Below are positions 9,303 to 18,235 of a DNA stretch of 64,000 nt, piece after piece. The stretch covers positions 130,810 to 194,809 of the forward strand of contig BPGT01000005.1 in assembly GCA_026003175.1 (NCBI GenBank), in the 5' to 3' direction. The notes below the pieces were generated by a model that was not told the DNA's origin, ran no database searches, and saw only the letters and a program-made list of their open reading frames with translations. A program made the position numbers and the translations under genes. This stretch comes from Armatimonadota bacterium (GTDB lineage: Bacteria; Armatimonadota; HRBIN16). Numbering within the stretch: the first letter of the stretch is position 1; every line of letters starts with the position of its first letter.

Positions 9303-10283
9303 CTATTCTTCCCCTATCCTGCCGAAGTTCTTGACCAGAATGCCGAAGTCGAACAGCGTGACCTCGCTGTCGCCGTCGATGTCGCCAAAGAAGACATCGA
9401 AGAAGCTGATGGGTATCACGCTGCCGTCCCCAAACTCCACGTTCCTCTGTACAGCAGGCAGAGCGCTACCGATGCGAAGCACCACGTCATACGTGCCGTC
9501 GGGAACGTCGAAGTCCGCATCGAAGTCACCATCGTCGTCTATCTGCACATGCATCATATCGGCGATGTTGCCATCACGTGTGCGCAGTTCGAGGATGGCG
9601 TTGCGTTTGCCCGTAAAATCCGCCAAATTCACATGCCCAACGATGTATCGCCTGTACAGGCGGAACGCCAGGTCATCGGGCTGGTTGTCGCAAGCGTCCA
9701 GAATGGGCTGGGTGAAGGGCGGTGACTGCACAGCAGGGCAAAGCAGGATGGGACGGTGTGCTGACCAGCGGAAGTCCTCCACGCCTGCTCTCGCGCTCTC
9801 CCTGTCTACCTCCGAAATCTGTATCCAGTAATGCTGCTCTATCTGCTGCATGAACGGGGTCGGGAGCCGTGCCGAGAAGTAGAAGACTCGCTGCTGTTTG
9901 CAATCCCATCTACCGGTGTAGCGAAGCACGTCTGGTTTGACGCACGCGCGGTAGACAGGTTCTGGCTCCGGTTCACAGGTTCCCGGTTTGTTACGGTAGA
10001 TGGCGATGTAGTAGCTCCACTGCTTGCTATACTGCGTGCTGGTTAGCAGTACTCCCCACCAGCCCACGCGCACGATGGGACCGGTTCTGGTACATATCCA
10101 GTCGTCCATCGCGATTTTGTCCAGAGGGCGAGGTATGTCGCAGCTGAACACGCGCGACTCGTGCGAAGCGAGAGGCCAGGTGTAGGGTTGGTTCCACTTA
10201 AAGCTCCAGTACGCCACAGGGTACTGCGCCCACACGCTCACCGTCAGGAAGAGCAGTGTCATCACGGACATCAGACGTTTCAT
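9303..10283 (-). CDS. Secreted protein with dockerin-like C-terminal tail
   Basis: The 326 residues start with a signal peptide (MKRLMSVMTLLFLTVSVWA, cut before QYP). The ATG at 10283 has AAAGGAG upstream. The N-terminal two thirds are rich in Trp and Tyr (WGVLLTSTQYSKQWSYYIAIY, HYWIQISEV) and match no family I can name. Residues 240-290 form a beta-sandwich-like segment, and the end is GDIDGDSEVTLFDFGILVKNFG, a half-dockerin calcium loop. The same tail closes the neighbouring subtilase, suggesting a shared anchoring or sorting route at the cell surface. Confidence 0.7.
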   Translation of the reverse strand: MKRLMSVMTLLFLTVSVWAQYPVAYWSFKWNQPYTWPLASHESRVFSCDIPRPLDKIAMDDWICTRTGPIVRVGWWGVLLTSTQYSKQWSYYIAIYRNKPGTCEPEPEPVYRACVKPDVLRYTGRWDCKQQRVFYFSARLPTPFMQQIEQHYWIQISEVDRESARAGVEDFRWSAHRPILLCPAVQSPPFTQPILDACDNQPDDLAFRLYRRYIVGHVNLADFTGKRNAILELRTRDGNIADMMHVQIDDDGDFDADFDVPDGTYDVVLRIGSALPAVQRNVEFGDGSVIPISFFDVFFGDIDGDSEVTLFDFGILVKNFGRIGEE

Positions 10284-10317
10284 GGTGTAGTCTCCTTTGA
10301 TGTTCAGGTTATTACCC

Positions 10318-10393
10318 GCACCCCTTGCCCCTCTCCCGCTCCGGGAGAGGGGCAGATACCTTCTTCTCCTCGTGGGGGAAGAGGGCAAGGGAT
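10318..10393. repeat. GC-rich double-hairpin repeat between the two dockerin-tailed genes
   Basis: Nested palindromes include CCCCTCTCCC with GGGAGAGGGG and an outer CCCTTGCC pairing with GGCAAGGG. The arrangement resembles the interior of the 186-bp MITEs at 34004 and 52921, but lacks their GAGGGTGTTC ends. It may be a related repeat family or a processing signal in a shared transcript. Confidence 0.5.
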
Positions 10394-10400
10394 GAAGGGG

Positions 10401-13400
10401 CTAATCGTCCCCGATCGCGCCGAAGTTCCTGACCAGGATTCCGAAGTCAAACAGCGTGACCTCTTCATCCCCGTCCAGATCGGCGTTGGCGTTCCAGTTG
10501 CTGTCGCCTGGTACCGCGCCGAACGCGGCAACCAGTGCACCGAAGTCAAACAGCGTCACCTCGTTGTCCCCGTCGACATCACCGTTGATGAGGCTGAAAT
10601 CCACCGTCACGTTGGTGGTGATGGAGATGCTGCTTCTCGTTTGCCTCAGCCAGTGCGATGCTTTCGCAGCCACATCGAACGTGCCGCTCAGCGCGGTGTC
10701 GAAGGAGTACTGACTGCTGCCGTCTAGCGTCACCACGTGCGTCTCCAGCGCGGAAGTGCTGCCCGGGTTGCGGATTTCGATGGATACCGACTGCGTCGTG
10801 GGGTCACCGCCGAAGTCCTGCAGGTCCACGGTTCCCGCCACCCGACGGGTATTGGCGGAGACGTTGAGCGTGCCCGTACCGCTACCGGCATTAAGCGGGT
10901 CGTCTCCAGCGAAGTCCACCCGAATAGTATGCGCTCCTAACGACGCGCCCGAGGGGATATTGTAGTTGAGGCTGGCGACGCCGCTGGAGTTGGTCACCGC
11001 GCTGCCGACGGACGAGCCATCTACCCGGAAAACGAGGGTGCGTCCGCCGATTAACGCGCCATCGTGTGCGCGCTTGAGGGTAGCGCTGAGCACTACCGTG
11101 TCGCCCCGACGTCCGCTGGTGTTTGCCACATCCACTGTGGTGTTCGCGTAGCGGCGGAAAGTGGCGCTATCCGACGTGCCGTGATAGGTGCTGTCCCCCG
11201 CAAATGAGGCGCTCATGGTGCGATCGCCCAACACCCCGGAGGTCACTACCCACGAACGGGTAGCGACACCAGAGGCGTCGGTGTTCGCCGCGCCCGCGTT
11301 CGTGCCGTCCACGTTGAAGCTCACCGATTTACCACTTAGCAGTGCCCCGTCCGACACGCGACGCAGGGTAGCTCTCAGTGTGGCGGACTGCCCTATCGTG
11401 CCCGAAGCGTTGTCCAACTCCAGCGTGGTGGTGTATTTGGTAGCGACAGTATAAGCCGGGCTGTAACCCCAGGTTCCTGCCAAATCGCTCACCGCGAACT
11501 GGATTCTGTTGGCAGACGCGCTCTGCTGGTTGAAAGGCACATCGCTGGCGGTGATGGTCTGGAAGGCGGTCGTGCCGTCCGAACCAGTAACACTACCCAG
11601 GAACCAGCTGCTCCATGTGGTGCCGCCATCGGTGGAGTAGCGGTACCAGCCTCCGCTTGAGATGTTTAATCCGGACAGGATATCGCGCGCCTGTACGGTA
11701 CAGGTGGGTGTCAACCCGGTACTGCCCACACTGGTAACGGCGAAGTTCTGCCAGTCCTGCGGAGCAGTGAGGTCTATCTTTACCACCTGCCAGCCGCTGT
11801 CGCTGTAGTTGCCTGCGCGGTCGTAGGCGCGGAAATAGACCTGGTTCTGGCCACTACCGCCTTCCTGATTGAAGGGCACGCTGGCAGCGTAAATCCACTC
11901 CAGCGCAGTGCTTCCATTGGAAGCAGGGGTTCCACAAGCAAATGGTCCTTGCGTGCCTGTGCCCGAGGTCCAGTACCAGTAATACAGTGCGCTGGTATTC
12001 AAGCCGGACAATGTATCCTGCACCTTGATCCAGCACGAGGGCGTGGCACTGTTCGTCCAGTCGGGCCAGAAGCTCTGCCAGTTCGTGGGGGCAGTGCCGT
12101 CCACGATAATCGTGTTCGTCACGGTGGCAGTGCCTCCGTTGATGGAACGCACACGGTAGCGTACACTCTTGCTGCCTTCGGAGGTGCCGCGCAGGTTCCA
12201 TACCAGCCGGCGCCAGTAGCCTGCAGGGATATTGCCCTGATTCGTGCCAGAGGCGCCCGAAAAGGTGAAGCTCTCTTCGGCGCCGTCGGGTGCATAGCGC
12301 ACGTAGGTCATGCTGTTGAGGCTGATGCCGGAGGTGAGCAGAGAGATGTCCCCGTACACTCCGGACGCCACAAAGGAGTCGGCACGCGCCCAGCCGGTCA
12401 CGTCGAAGTTCACATTCGGCTTCACCGCCACAGGCGTCTGGAAGACCTGTGTGATGTTGGGGTTGACCGGTCCGTACACCACACGCACCGCCACTGACCA
12501 TGCCTGTGAGGAGCCTTCGTTCTGGGCATAGGTGTATACCTTGATGCGGTAGTCGCCTGCGGTAGCGTTATACACTGTGATGACCTCTACATTGTCTCTG
12601 GCAGAAAGAGACCACCAATCGCCGCTGGCTCCGCCAGAGAACGGCGCTTTGTCGAGATAGAGGTCCAGGTCATTCTTGAGCGCGACGCTTCCGCCAGAGG
12701 GAGCCGGAGCATCGGGATATACCAGCACCACGCGCAGCATGGAGGCGTTCTGTGGCAGGTTGAAGTCCACCGTGCGTAGGTCGCCCGTTCCACCGTTGCC
12801 CCACCACCATGTGTACCACCAGCCGTCCGTGTTGTAATGGGAGAGGAAAGCATCCACCTTACCTCGTCCTTGATTGGCGGAGGAGTCCCCGAGATTGATA
12901 GTGTTGGCAAGGATGACCGCTTTGGTCGCCCAGGCGGGGAAGTTGTAGTGACCTATCATGCCCGCCACCAGTCCAGCCACATGAGGAGCCGCCATCGAGG
13001 TGCCGCTCCAACCGTAGGCGTAGCCTGAGCTGTTAGTGTTGCTCAGCGAGTCGATCCACGAGCCGGGCGCCACCACATCGGGCTTCACGCGACTGTCGCC
13101 TGTGGGACCACGTGAGGAGTAGTCGGTCACCTGGTCTAGGTATCCGATAGCGTCATCATATATGGCGCCCACAGTGAAGGCTCCTTTTGCCACGCCGGGG
13201 CTACCGATGGTGCTTCCCCCCGGTCCATCGTTTCCAGCGGAAATCACCGGCACGATGTTCTGCTGGAAAATCTCGTCCACTTTACGAGATTGGGCGTCCG
13301 TACCGACAAGGTTGGTACCGCTGGCACCGCCGCTGTAGTTAAACACCTGACGGGTATAGCGCGCTTCCCTACCCTGCATGTCCAGCAGACCCTCGTATAC

Positions 13401-14681
13401 CGAGTTACCTTCCGAGACGCCTCTTCCATCAGCGGCGCGACGGAACACCTTGCTGATGAGCAGGTCATAACCGTCTACATCCGTATCGCGCAGACCTTGT
13501 GCCGTGCCACGATAGCGCGCCTGAATGTTGCCTTCGCCCATGAAGGTGCCCGTGACGTGCGTGCCGTGACCATGCACATCATCCCACCAGTTGGCTTCGG
13601 TCGTGCGGTTGTAACCCGCCGCGCCTCCCCAGATGTTGTTCAGGTCCCAGTGGAAGCTCAGTCCGGTGTCCATCACGCCCACCTTGATGGAACGCCCACC
13701 TTCGGGACGACCGTCGTGCTGGTAATACCACAAGAGGTCGGCGTTGATGGACGCCTGTGACTCGGTGTGCATCGTGTGTGATTGACGTATCGGCTCTACG
13801 AACAGCACCGCATCCATGTCTAACAAGCGGTTGACCGTAGAGGCATCCGCCATTATCGCGAACACACCCAGCGAGGGGTCATACACCCCCGTCTCCGCCA
13901 CCATGCTCGCGATAGCTGCCTTCGCGCCTTCATCCGCACCGAACAGGTTCACATACAGCCAGATGCGCTCCCCCGTCTGACCGCCCATGAAGTAGAGCAA
14001 CTCGGGGTCCAACTTCTGCACCGGGTTGGGTTGCCCCACCCAGCGCACCTGCGGATGAGATGCCACTGCGTTCAAGGCATCCACCGGTATGCGCGCCTGG
14101 TAGGCACTGTAGGGGTAGAAGCCGAGCAGTTCCACCCCGCGCTCCTTTAGCCACGCCTGCAGGTCTTCGTCCAGCCTGCCGTTCAGCAGGATGAGCGCAT
14201 ACACCGCAGGTTTGGTGCTGGAGGTTTGTGCGGAGAGTTGTGCTGCCCGCTGTTGCGCCAGCCTTGCCAGTGCAGGCTGCAGTTTTTCGCCTGGCGGGGG
14301 CACATAGTCACCGCTGAGGAACGCCAGTGCGACCTTCTCGCCCTTGGTGCCAAAGGGGAGCGGGAAGCGACCGGCTTCGATAACGCCTTCGTTGCCCAGA
14401 CCCTTTCCCTCCTGAAGGTACAGAGGACCCACAGGCAGCTGCTTATTCGCCAGCTCGGGGCGGGTGTGCGCTACGGAGGACTCGTACTGCATAGGGGGTG
14501 TCGCTCCGGGAGCTGCTAGCAGAAGGTCTAAGGGACTGCCCGGGAGCAGAAAGAAAGGTGTCCCGGAAGGGGATGTCGTTTTCTTCGCCTGTTGTGCAAA
14601 CGCAAGCGGTGCCAGAACGGTGACGAGCAGCATCGCTATCGCCCACACTGCAGGCAGAAGCCTGATAGGGTTGAGTCTCAT
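10401..14681 (-). CDS. Large secreted subtilisin-like serine protease (S8) with Ig-like repeats and dockerin-like tail
   Basis: The 1426-residue product has a signal peptide (residues 1-29, cleavage near LAFAQ). The S8 catalytic domain has Asp338 (VGVMDTG), His372 (HGHGTHV), oxyanion Asn484 (SAGNDG) and Ser562 (GTSMAAPHVAG). Behind it come a P-domain-like beta region, two similar blocks of about 110 residues (APTNWQSFWPDW... and APQDWQNFAVTS...), and two bacterial Ig-like repeats with VFRVDGSSVG and SFNVDGTNAG. The C-terminus holds two calcium-loop half-dockerins, GDVDGDNEVTLFDFG and DLDGDEEVTLFDFG. It probably degrades proteins outside the cell. The 300 residues before Asp338 form a propeptide-like region. 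Confidence 0.92.
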   Translation of the reverse strand: MRLNPIRLLPAVWAIAMLLVTVLAPLAFAQQAKKTTSPSGTPFFLLPGSPLDLLLAAPGATPPMQYESSVAHTRPELANKQLPVGPLYLQEGKGLGNEGVIEAGRFPLPFGTKGEKVALAFLSGDYVPPPGEKLQPALARLAQQRAAQLSAQTSSTKPAVYALILLNGRLDEDLQAWLKERGVELLGFYPYSAYQARIPVDALNAVASHPQVRWVGQPNPVQKLDPELLYFMGGQTGERIWLYVNLFGADEGAKAAIASMVAETGVYDPSLGVFAIMADASTVNRLLDMDAVLFVEPIRQSHTMHTESQASINADLLWYYQHDGRPEGGRSIKVGVMDTGLSFHWDLNNIWGGAAGYNRTTEANWWDDVHGHGTHVTGTFMGEGNIQARYRGTAQGLRDTDVDGYDLLISKVFRRAADGRGVSEGNSVYEGLLDMQGREARYTRQVFNYSGGASGTNLVGTDAQSRKVDEIFQQNIVPVISAGNDGPGGSTIGSPGVAKGAFTVGAIYDDAIGYLDQVTDYSSRGPTGDSRVKPDVVAPGSWIDSLSNTNSSGYAYGWSGTSMAAPHVAGLVAGMIGHYNFPAWATKAVILANTINLGDSSANQGRGKVDAFLSHYNTDGWWYTWWWGNGGTGDLRTVDFNLPQNASMLRVVLVYPDAPAPSGGSVALKNDLDLYLDKAPFSGGASGDWWSLSARDNVEVITVYNATAGDYRIKVYTYAQNEGSSQAWSVAVRVVYGPVNPNITQVFQTPVAVKPNVNFDVTGWARADSFVASGVYGDISLLTSGISLNSMTYVRYAPDGAEESFTFSGASGTNQGNIPAGYWRRLVWNLRGTSEGSKSVRYRVRSINGGTATVTNTIIVDGTAPTNWQSFWPDWTNSATPSCWIKVQDTLSGLNTSALYYWYWTSGTGTQGPFACGTPASNGSTALEWIYAASVPFNQEGGSGQNQVYFRAYDRAGNYSDSGWQVVKIDLTAPQDWQNFAVTSVGSTGLTPTCTVQARDILSGLNISSGGWYRYSTDGGTTWSSWFLGSVTGSDGTTAFQTITASDVPFNQQSASANRIQFAVSDLAGTWGYSPAYTVATKYTTTLELDNASGTIGQSATLRATLRRVSDGALLSGKSVSFNVDGTNAGAANTDASGVATRSWVVTSGVLGDRTMSASFAGDSTYHGTSDSATFRRYANTTVDVANTSGRRGDTVVLSATLKRAHDGALIGGRTLVFRVDGSSVGSAVTNSSGVASLNYNIPSGASLGAHTIRVDFAGDDPLNAGSGTGTLNVSANTRRVAGTVDLQDFGGDPTTQSVSIEIRNPGSTSALETHVVTLDGSSQYSFDTALSGTFDVAAKASHWLRQTRSSISITTNVTVDFSLINGDVDGDNEVTLFDFGALVAAFGAVPGDSNWNANADLDGDEEVTLFDFGILVRNFGAIGDD

Positions 14682-14902
14682 AGAAATACCTCCTTTTTTC
14701 AGGACTCGCCCGCTGCTCTACCCGGCACCTGGAGGAACAGCGCGGTTCGCCCTGAAGCATCGCGGCGTGTTCTGTCGCATCAGAACTACTTTACCAAGTA
14801 TATATTATGCAAGATTCGTGCCAAAACGCGCATTTTTGAGGGGTGCAGGAAGTTTTTTTAAAATTTTTTTTGCAAAGATTGCGAAAGTGGGATTGGCTGA
14901 CA
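14682..14902. other. Intergenic region upstream of the subtilase
   Basis: About 220 bases without a gene. It contains a run of T and A around 14850-14872 that would lie far upstream of the protease start. It should hold the promoter of the protease gene on the minus strand, but no convincing -35/-10 pair stands out. AAGGAGG lies just before the ATG at 14681. Confidence 0.4.
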
Positions 14903-15665
14903 CTAAAAGATGTCGTTAAGCCACTGTCGTAGGGTGCGTGCATCCTCCAGAAACGCCTCTGGCGAGTCGCCGCGTACGAACTCCACCAGCACCCAGCGGT
15001 CATCTCCCGCTAGACGCACAATATCAAGGAAGTGTCTCCAATCGCTCCACCCCTCTCGCAGGGGACGTCTTTCGCCTCTGGCGGTCCACCAGAAGGCATG
15101 CACGTTCACCAACCAGGGCAGGACAGCGCGCAGGTCGCGCAGGTTACGCAGAACGGTCTGCTCTGCTCGTGGTTGCCAGTAGGTGCGCATTGCAGGGTGG
15201 TTCACCGATTCCAGTAACCGTTTTGTCGAGCCTGCGCTATCAGTGAGCGTGTCACGGTGGAACTCGTAGCAAAGGGTGATGCCTTCGTCAGAAGCTATCT
15301 CAGCGATGCGTCGTGAGTCATCAATCACCTGCCTCCAGTAGTCGGGGGGTAGCGTCTTTTGTGCCTCGTTTGCCCGCCCACACGCGCACAACGGGCGCGC
15401 CCAGCTCTTTCGCGGTTGCCAGCACCTTCTCAAAAGGCAGTTCGTCTCCGTGCCCCACGCGGTAGTAGGAGCCGTAGGAGCTGACCATCAGCCCTGCCTC
15501 TTGCGTTTGGCGTGCGACCTGGCGGGCTGTTTGCAGGTCGCCGTGAGGCACATGGATGTCGCCTCCCCACTCGATGCCCTGCAGACCAGCCTGTGCCGAC
15601 AGGCGGATCACTTCCTGCACAGGTAACTTTCGAAAGGTGACAGAACATACGCCTGCTTTGAGCAT
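14903..15665 (-). CDS. Sugar phosphate isomerase/epimerase (xylose isomerase-like TIM barrel), split by a +1 frameshift
   Basis: The N-terminal frame starts at ATG 15665 (MLKAGVCSVTFRKLP, GLQGIEWGGDIHVPHGD) and runs to RVWAGKRGTKDA. The C-terminal frame continues PPDYWRQVIDDSRRIAEIASDEGITLCYEFH, then VNVHAFWW and LVEFVRGDS. Removing one base from the six-base C run (plus strand G at 15344-15349) joins them as DATPDYWRQVIDD, giving about 253 residues of the AP_endonuc_2 fold. Metal ligands are plausible at Glu in CYEFH and His in VNVHAFWW. The family isomerises or epimerises sugars and sugar phosphates; substrate unknown. It is either a homopolymer miscall or a new inactivation. Confidence 0.8.
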
Positions 15666-15764
15666 TGTTCCTTTCCTCCATGTCTCTGAAAGCCTTCGTC
15701 TCACCATGACCACACAGGGTTGTGCCCAGTCCCGACACCATCCAGCCAAGCACCTGCCGTCCGT

Positions 15765-15982
15765 TTGAGGTCTGCGCCAGTTCGGTTTCACGACACCCTT
15801 GGTGTAGCCATCCTCCTGCGACAACGCCATCTCGAACGCCTCACCGATGTCCTGGAAGGCAAAGCGGTGAGCACCATCTCGCTGCGGCAGATTCCGCACG
15901 CTTCTACACGCACCCATACCTGATTGGGGCGTATCTCCACCCCTTCTTCCTGCAGTTCAAATCGTCGCGGTTCCACCAGCAC
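15765..15982 (-). pseudogene. Remnant of a zinc-type alcohol dehydrogenase (MDR family) with most of the middle deleted
   Basis: The first part reads VEPRRFELQEEGVEIRPNQVWVRVEACGICRSEM, the N-terminal strand and zinc-cysteine region of medium-chain dehydrogenases. After a frame change, about 100 bases on, comes FQDIGEAFEMALSQEDGYTKGVVKPNW, the family's C-terminal block. Some 270 residues, with the whole Rossmann fold, are missing. The junction is at HRFAFQDIGEAF near 15845-15870. No intact start is found in frame. It cannot be functional and lies between a sugar isomerase and a glycoside hydrolase, so it was once part of a sugar-use cluster. Confidence 0.8.
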
Positions 15983-16016
15983 GCCACCACACGTTTGCGT
16001 TTCATCGGAACCCTCC

Positions 16017-18065
16017 TCAGAGAAGTTGTAACAACCGGGTTTGTCCTTTGTCTATCCGCAGGTGTAACGACCATGCGCGCCGTTTAATGACCTCTCCATG
16101 CACAGCATCATACACAGTAGCAACCTGCGGCAGGGTGATATAGGTTTCCCAATCGAACTGCTGGGTGCCGTGTAATGCCAGTAATCCATTGCCCGCGCTC
16201 ACGACAGGCTGTTCGTAACGGCTATACCGATGTACTCCCGCCTCCTTCGCCAGTGCCTGGAGCAGGAAGACGCCTGCACGTAGCGTGCCGATATACACCG
16301 ACCAGCCTTGCTCCACCCGCTTCATCGCTGCGGCCACTTCGCTGGTAGCGAGAAAGGTAGCCAGCGTGCGCGCGGAGGCATCCTGCACGACAAAACCTGG
16401 CGAGAGCGGCGCCTGCACTCCGAACTCCTCTCGCTGTTCCAGTTCTATCCCCGCTCTGCTCGGTATAATGGCTGCCCCCGTGTAAGCCATTCCCGACGGC
16501 ATCTCTTCCTTTTCCACTACCCGGATGCCCGTCAGGTCGCTGATGTTGTCGGCGGAGGCGGAGTTGCCGCGGATATAGCCGGGCGCATAGAACCACACCA
16601 CCATCTTGCCCCGGCGCACCAGCTCCTTCAGCGCTCGGCGTTGCGCTTCGGTCGGGGCGAAGGCGTTGAGCATCAGATACATCCTGGCGTGCTTCACCTT
16701 GCCAGAGCAGACATCGCTCAGCAGGTAGAACCCCAAAGGCGCACCGATGCGGTACAGTTCATGCCGTATCTGGGAAAGCAGGGGGAGTGTTACGGCGTTC
16801 CCGTACGAGAGATGACACAGGCTGGCTTCATCCACCACCACGGCGATTTCGGGCTGGTAAGGTTCGAGATGGGGAAGGATGTCTTCGTATACCTTCACCA
16901 GTTTCGCCAGATTCTGCCATATCTCTGCACTGTCCAGCCAGCCCGCGCCCATCAGGTCCATCCACCAGCATGCCGCCCCGCGTGTGGCGATGTGCGCAAA
17001 GTTGCGCTGATGCACCGCCAGCGTGTCCTTCAGTGTGTCCGCCCTGCCGAAATTGTCTTCGGGTTTGGAGAGGTAGGTGCGGGTGTCGTCCTCGTTCAGC
17101 CAGAGCTTGCCGTGCAACTGCACCGAGTCCACTGGCGCCATAAAACCGCCCGCGCCGCCTGCTTGCCGATCAAAATAAGAGATGGGCGAGCAACAGATGT
17201 CCACGTACGGGCAATTCAGTAGCCGTTCCAGCGCGAGATGCCCCGATACCGCCGCGCCGCCCGGCAACCCGGACAATTCAAAGGTATAGCCATAGAAGAG
17301 CACCACCAGCTTGCGCCCATCGGTCTCCTCTTTGATGATTCGGGCGAAGTGCTCCAGAGGCTGCACCATCACCTCTTGCTGGAACTGCCAGAACCGGTAC
17401 AGCCGACGTTGGGTAACAGGATGCAGGAAAAAGCCCTTACCTTTTGCTTTACGCTCCTCGGCGGTGGGCAGAGTGGCGTTGCGGTCGCGCAGGTATCGGC
17501 GGAAGGCGGTTCCCATCGGCTTCTCAAAGCTGGGTAAAAGACCTTCCCACACGCGGTCGTAGAACCATTCGCCGGTGTTCTGTCCGCAGGGATGGTAACC
17601 CACGATATGGTCGCCGTAATATGATTCCAGGTGGTTTACCAGCTGGCGCAGCACGTCGCCCGCTTCCGCTCGCCACTTTTCGGACGCCATGCTCACATAA
17701 CCTCGCTCACCGTTGTCGTACAGCATCATCTCTTCGGGGTTCTGTTTCGCCCACCAGTCAGGCACGTATCCCACACCGAAGCGAGGTAGCAACAGCGCGC
17801 GCGGGTTTTCCTGGAGGATAGCGTCCATTTGCTCCTCAAAGGGGCGATAGTTCGGCGTTTCGCCCGCTTGTGCCCACGGGAAGAAGTGCACGTCGAACGA
17901 GACGATATGCACCCCCGCTTGCGCGGCGCGGCGGACGATGCTTAACCCAGCCTCGCGTTTCTCCCCCACGAGGTTCACGAACACCATCAGTGGAGGGACG
18001 GGCTTGCCGTTCACCAGTAGCGTCGGCACGCCTTTACGGTTCACCACCTGTGCGGTCAGGGGCAT
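16017..18065 (-). CDS. Glycoside hydrolase-like TIM-barrel protein, beta-galactosidase (GH42-like) architecture
   Basis: The 682-residue protein begins with a beta strand pair (LLVNGKPVPPLMVFVNL) and a barrel resembling GH42/GH-A enzymes: VSFDVHFFPW, PRALLLPRFGVGYVPDWWAKQNPEEMM, then HIVGYHPCGQNTGEWFYD, where NTGEW is a candidate acid/base. Later PVDSVQLHGKLWLNEDDTRTYL holds a possible nucleophile region, and residues 430-600 look like the trimerisation-type domain (MYLMLNAFAPTEAQRRALKEL). The ATG at 18065 is chosen over the one at 18125 because GGAGGG lies 8 bases before it. No signal peptide is seen. The substrate is unknown; a beta-galactoside is only a family guess. Confidence 0.7.
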   Translation of the reverse strand: MPLTAQVVNRKGVPTLLVNGKPVPPLMVFVNLVGEKREAGLSIVRRAAQAGVHIVSFDVHFFPWAQAGETPNYRPFEEQMDAILQENPRALLLPRFGVGYVPDWWAKQNPEEMMLYDNGERGYVSMASEKWRAEAGDVLRQLVNHLESYYGDHIVGYHPCGQNTGEWFYDRVWEGLLPSFEKPMGTAFRRYLRDRNATLPTAEERKAKGKGFFLHPVTQRRLYRFWQFQQEVMVQPLEHFARIIKEETDGRKLVVLFYGYTFELSGLPGGAAVSGHLALERLLNCPYVDICCSPISYFDRQAGGAGGFMAPVDSVQLHGKLWLNEDDTRTYLSKPEDNFGRADTLKDTLAVHQRNFAHIATRGAACWWMDLMGAGWLDSAEIWQNLAKLVKVYEDILPHLEPYQPEIAVVVDEASLCHLSYGNAVTLPLLSQIRHELYRIGAPLGFYLLSDVCSGKVKHARMYLMLNAFAPTEAQRRALKELVRRGKMVVWFYAPGYIRGNSASADNISDLTGIRVVEKEEMPSGMAYTGAAIIPSRAGIELEQREEFGVQAPLSPGFVVQDASARTLATFLATSEVAAAMKRVEQGWSVYIGTLRAGVFLLQALAKEAGVHRYSRYEQPVVSAGNGLLALHGTQQFDWETYITLPQVATVYDAVHGEVIKRRAWSLHLRIDKGQTRLLQLL

Positions 18066-18235
18066 TTCTAAAGCCCTCCGAGTAATGGCTTCGCCAGAGA
18101 ATCGATCATACCCTGTGCGATACACCTGCTGCTAATTCAGCAGGCGGAATAATCACGGGCGATACTCTCCTCCAGCCAAAGGGTAGCAGGTCGTGCGAGA
18201 ATGGGGTGGCATAAACAAACCGGAAGAGTTGCTCC

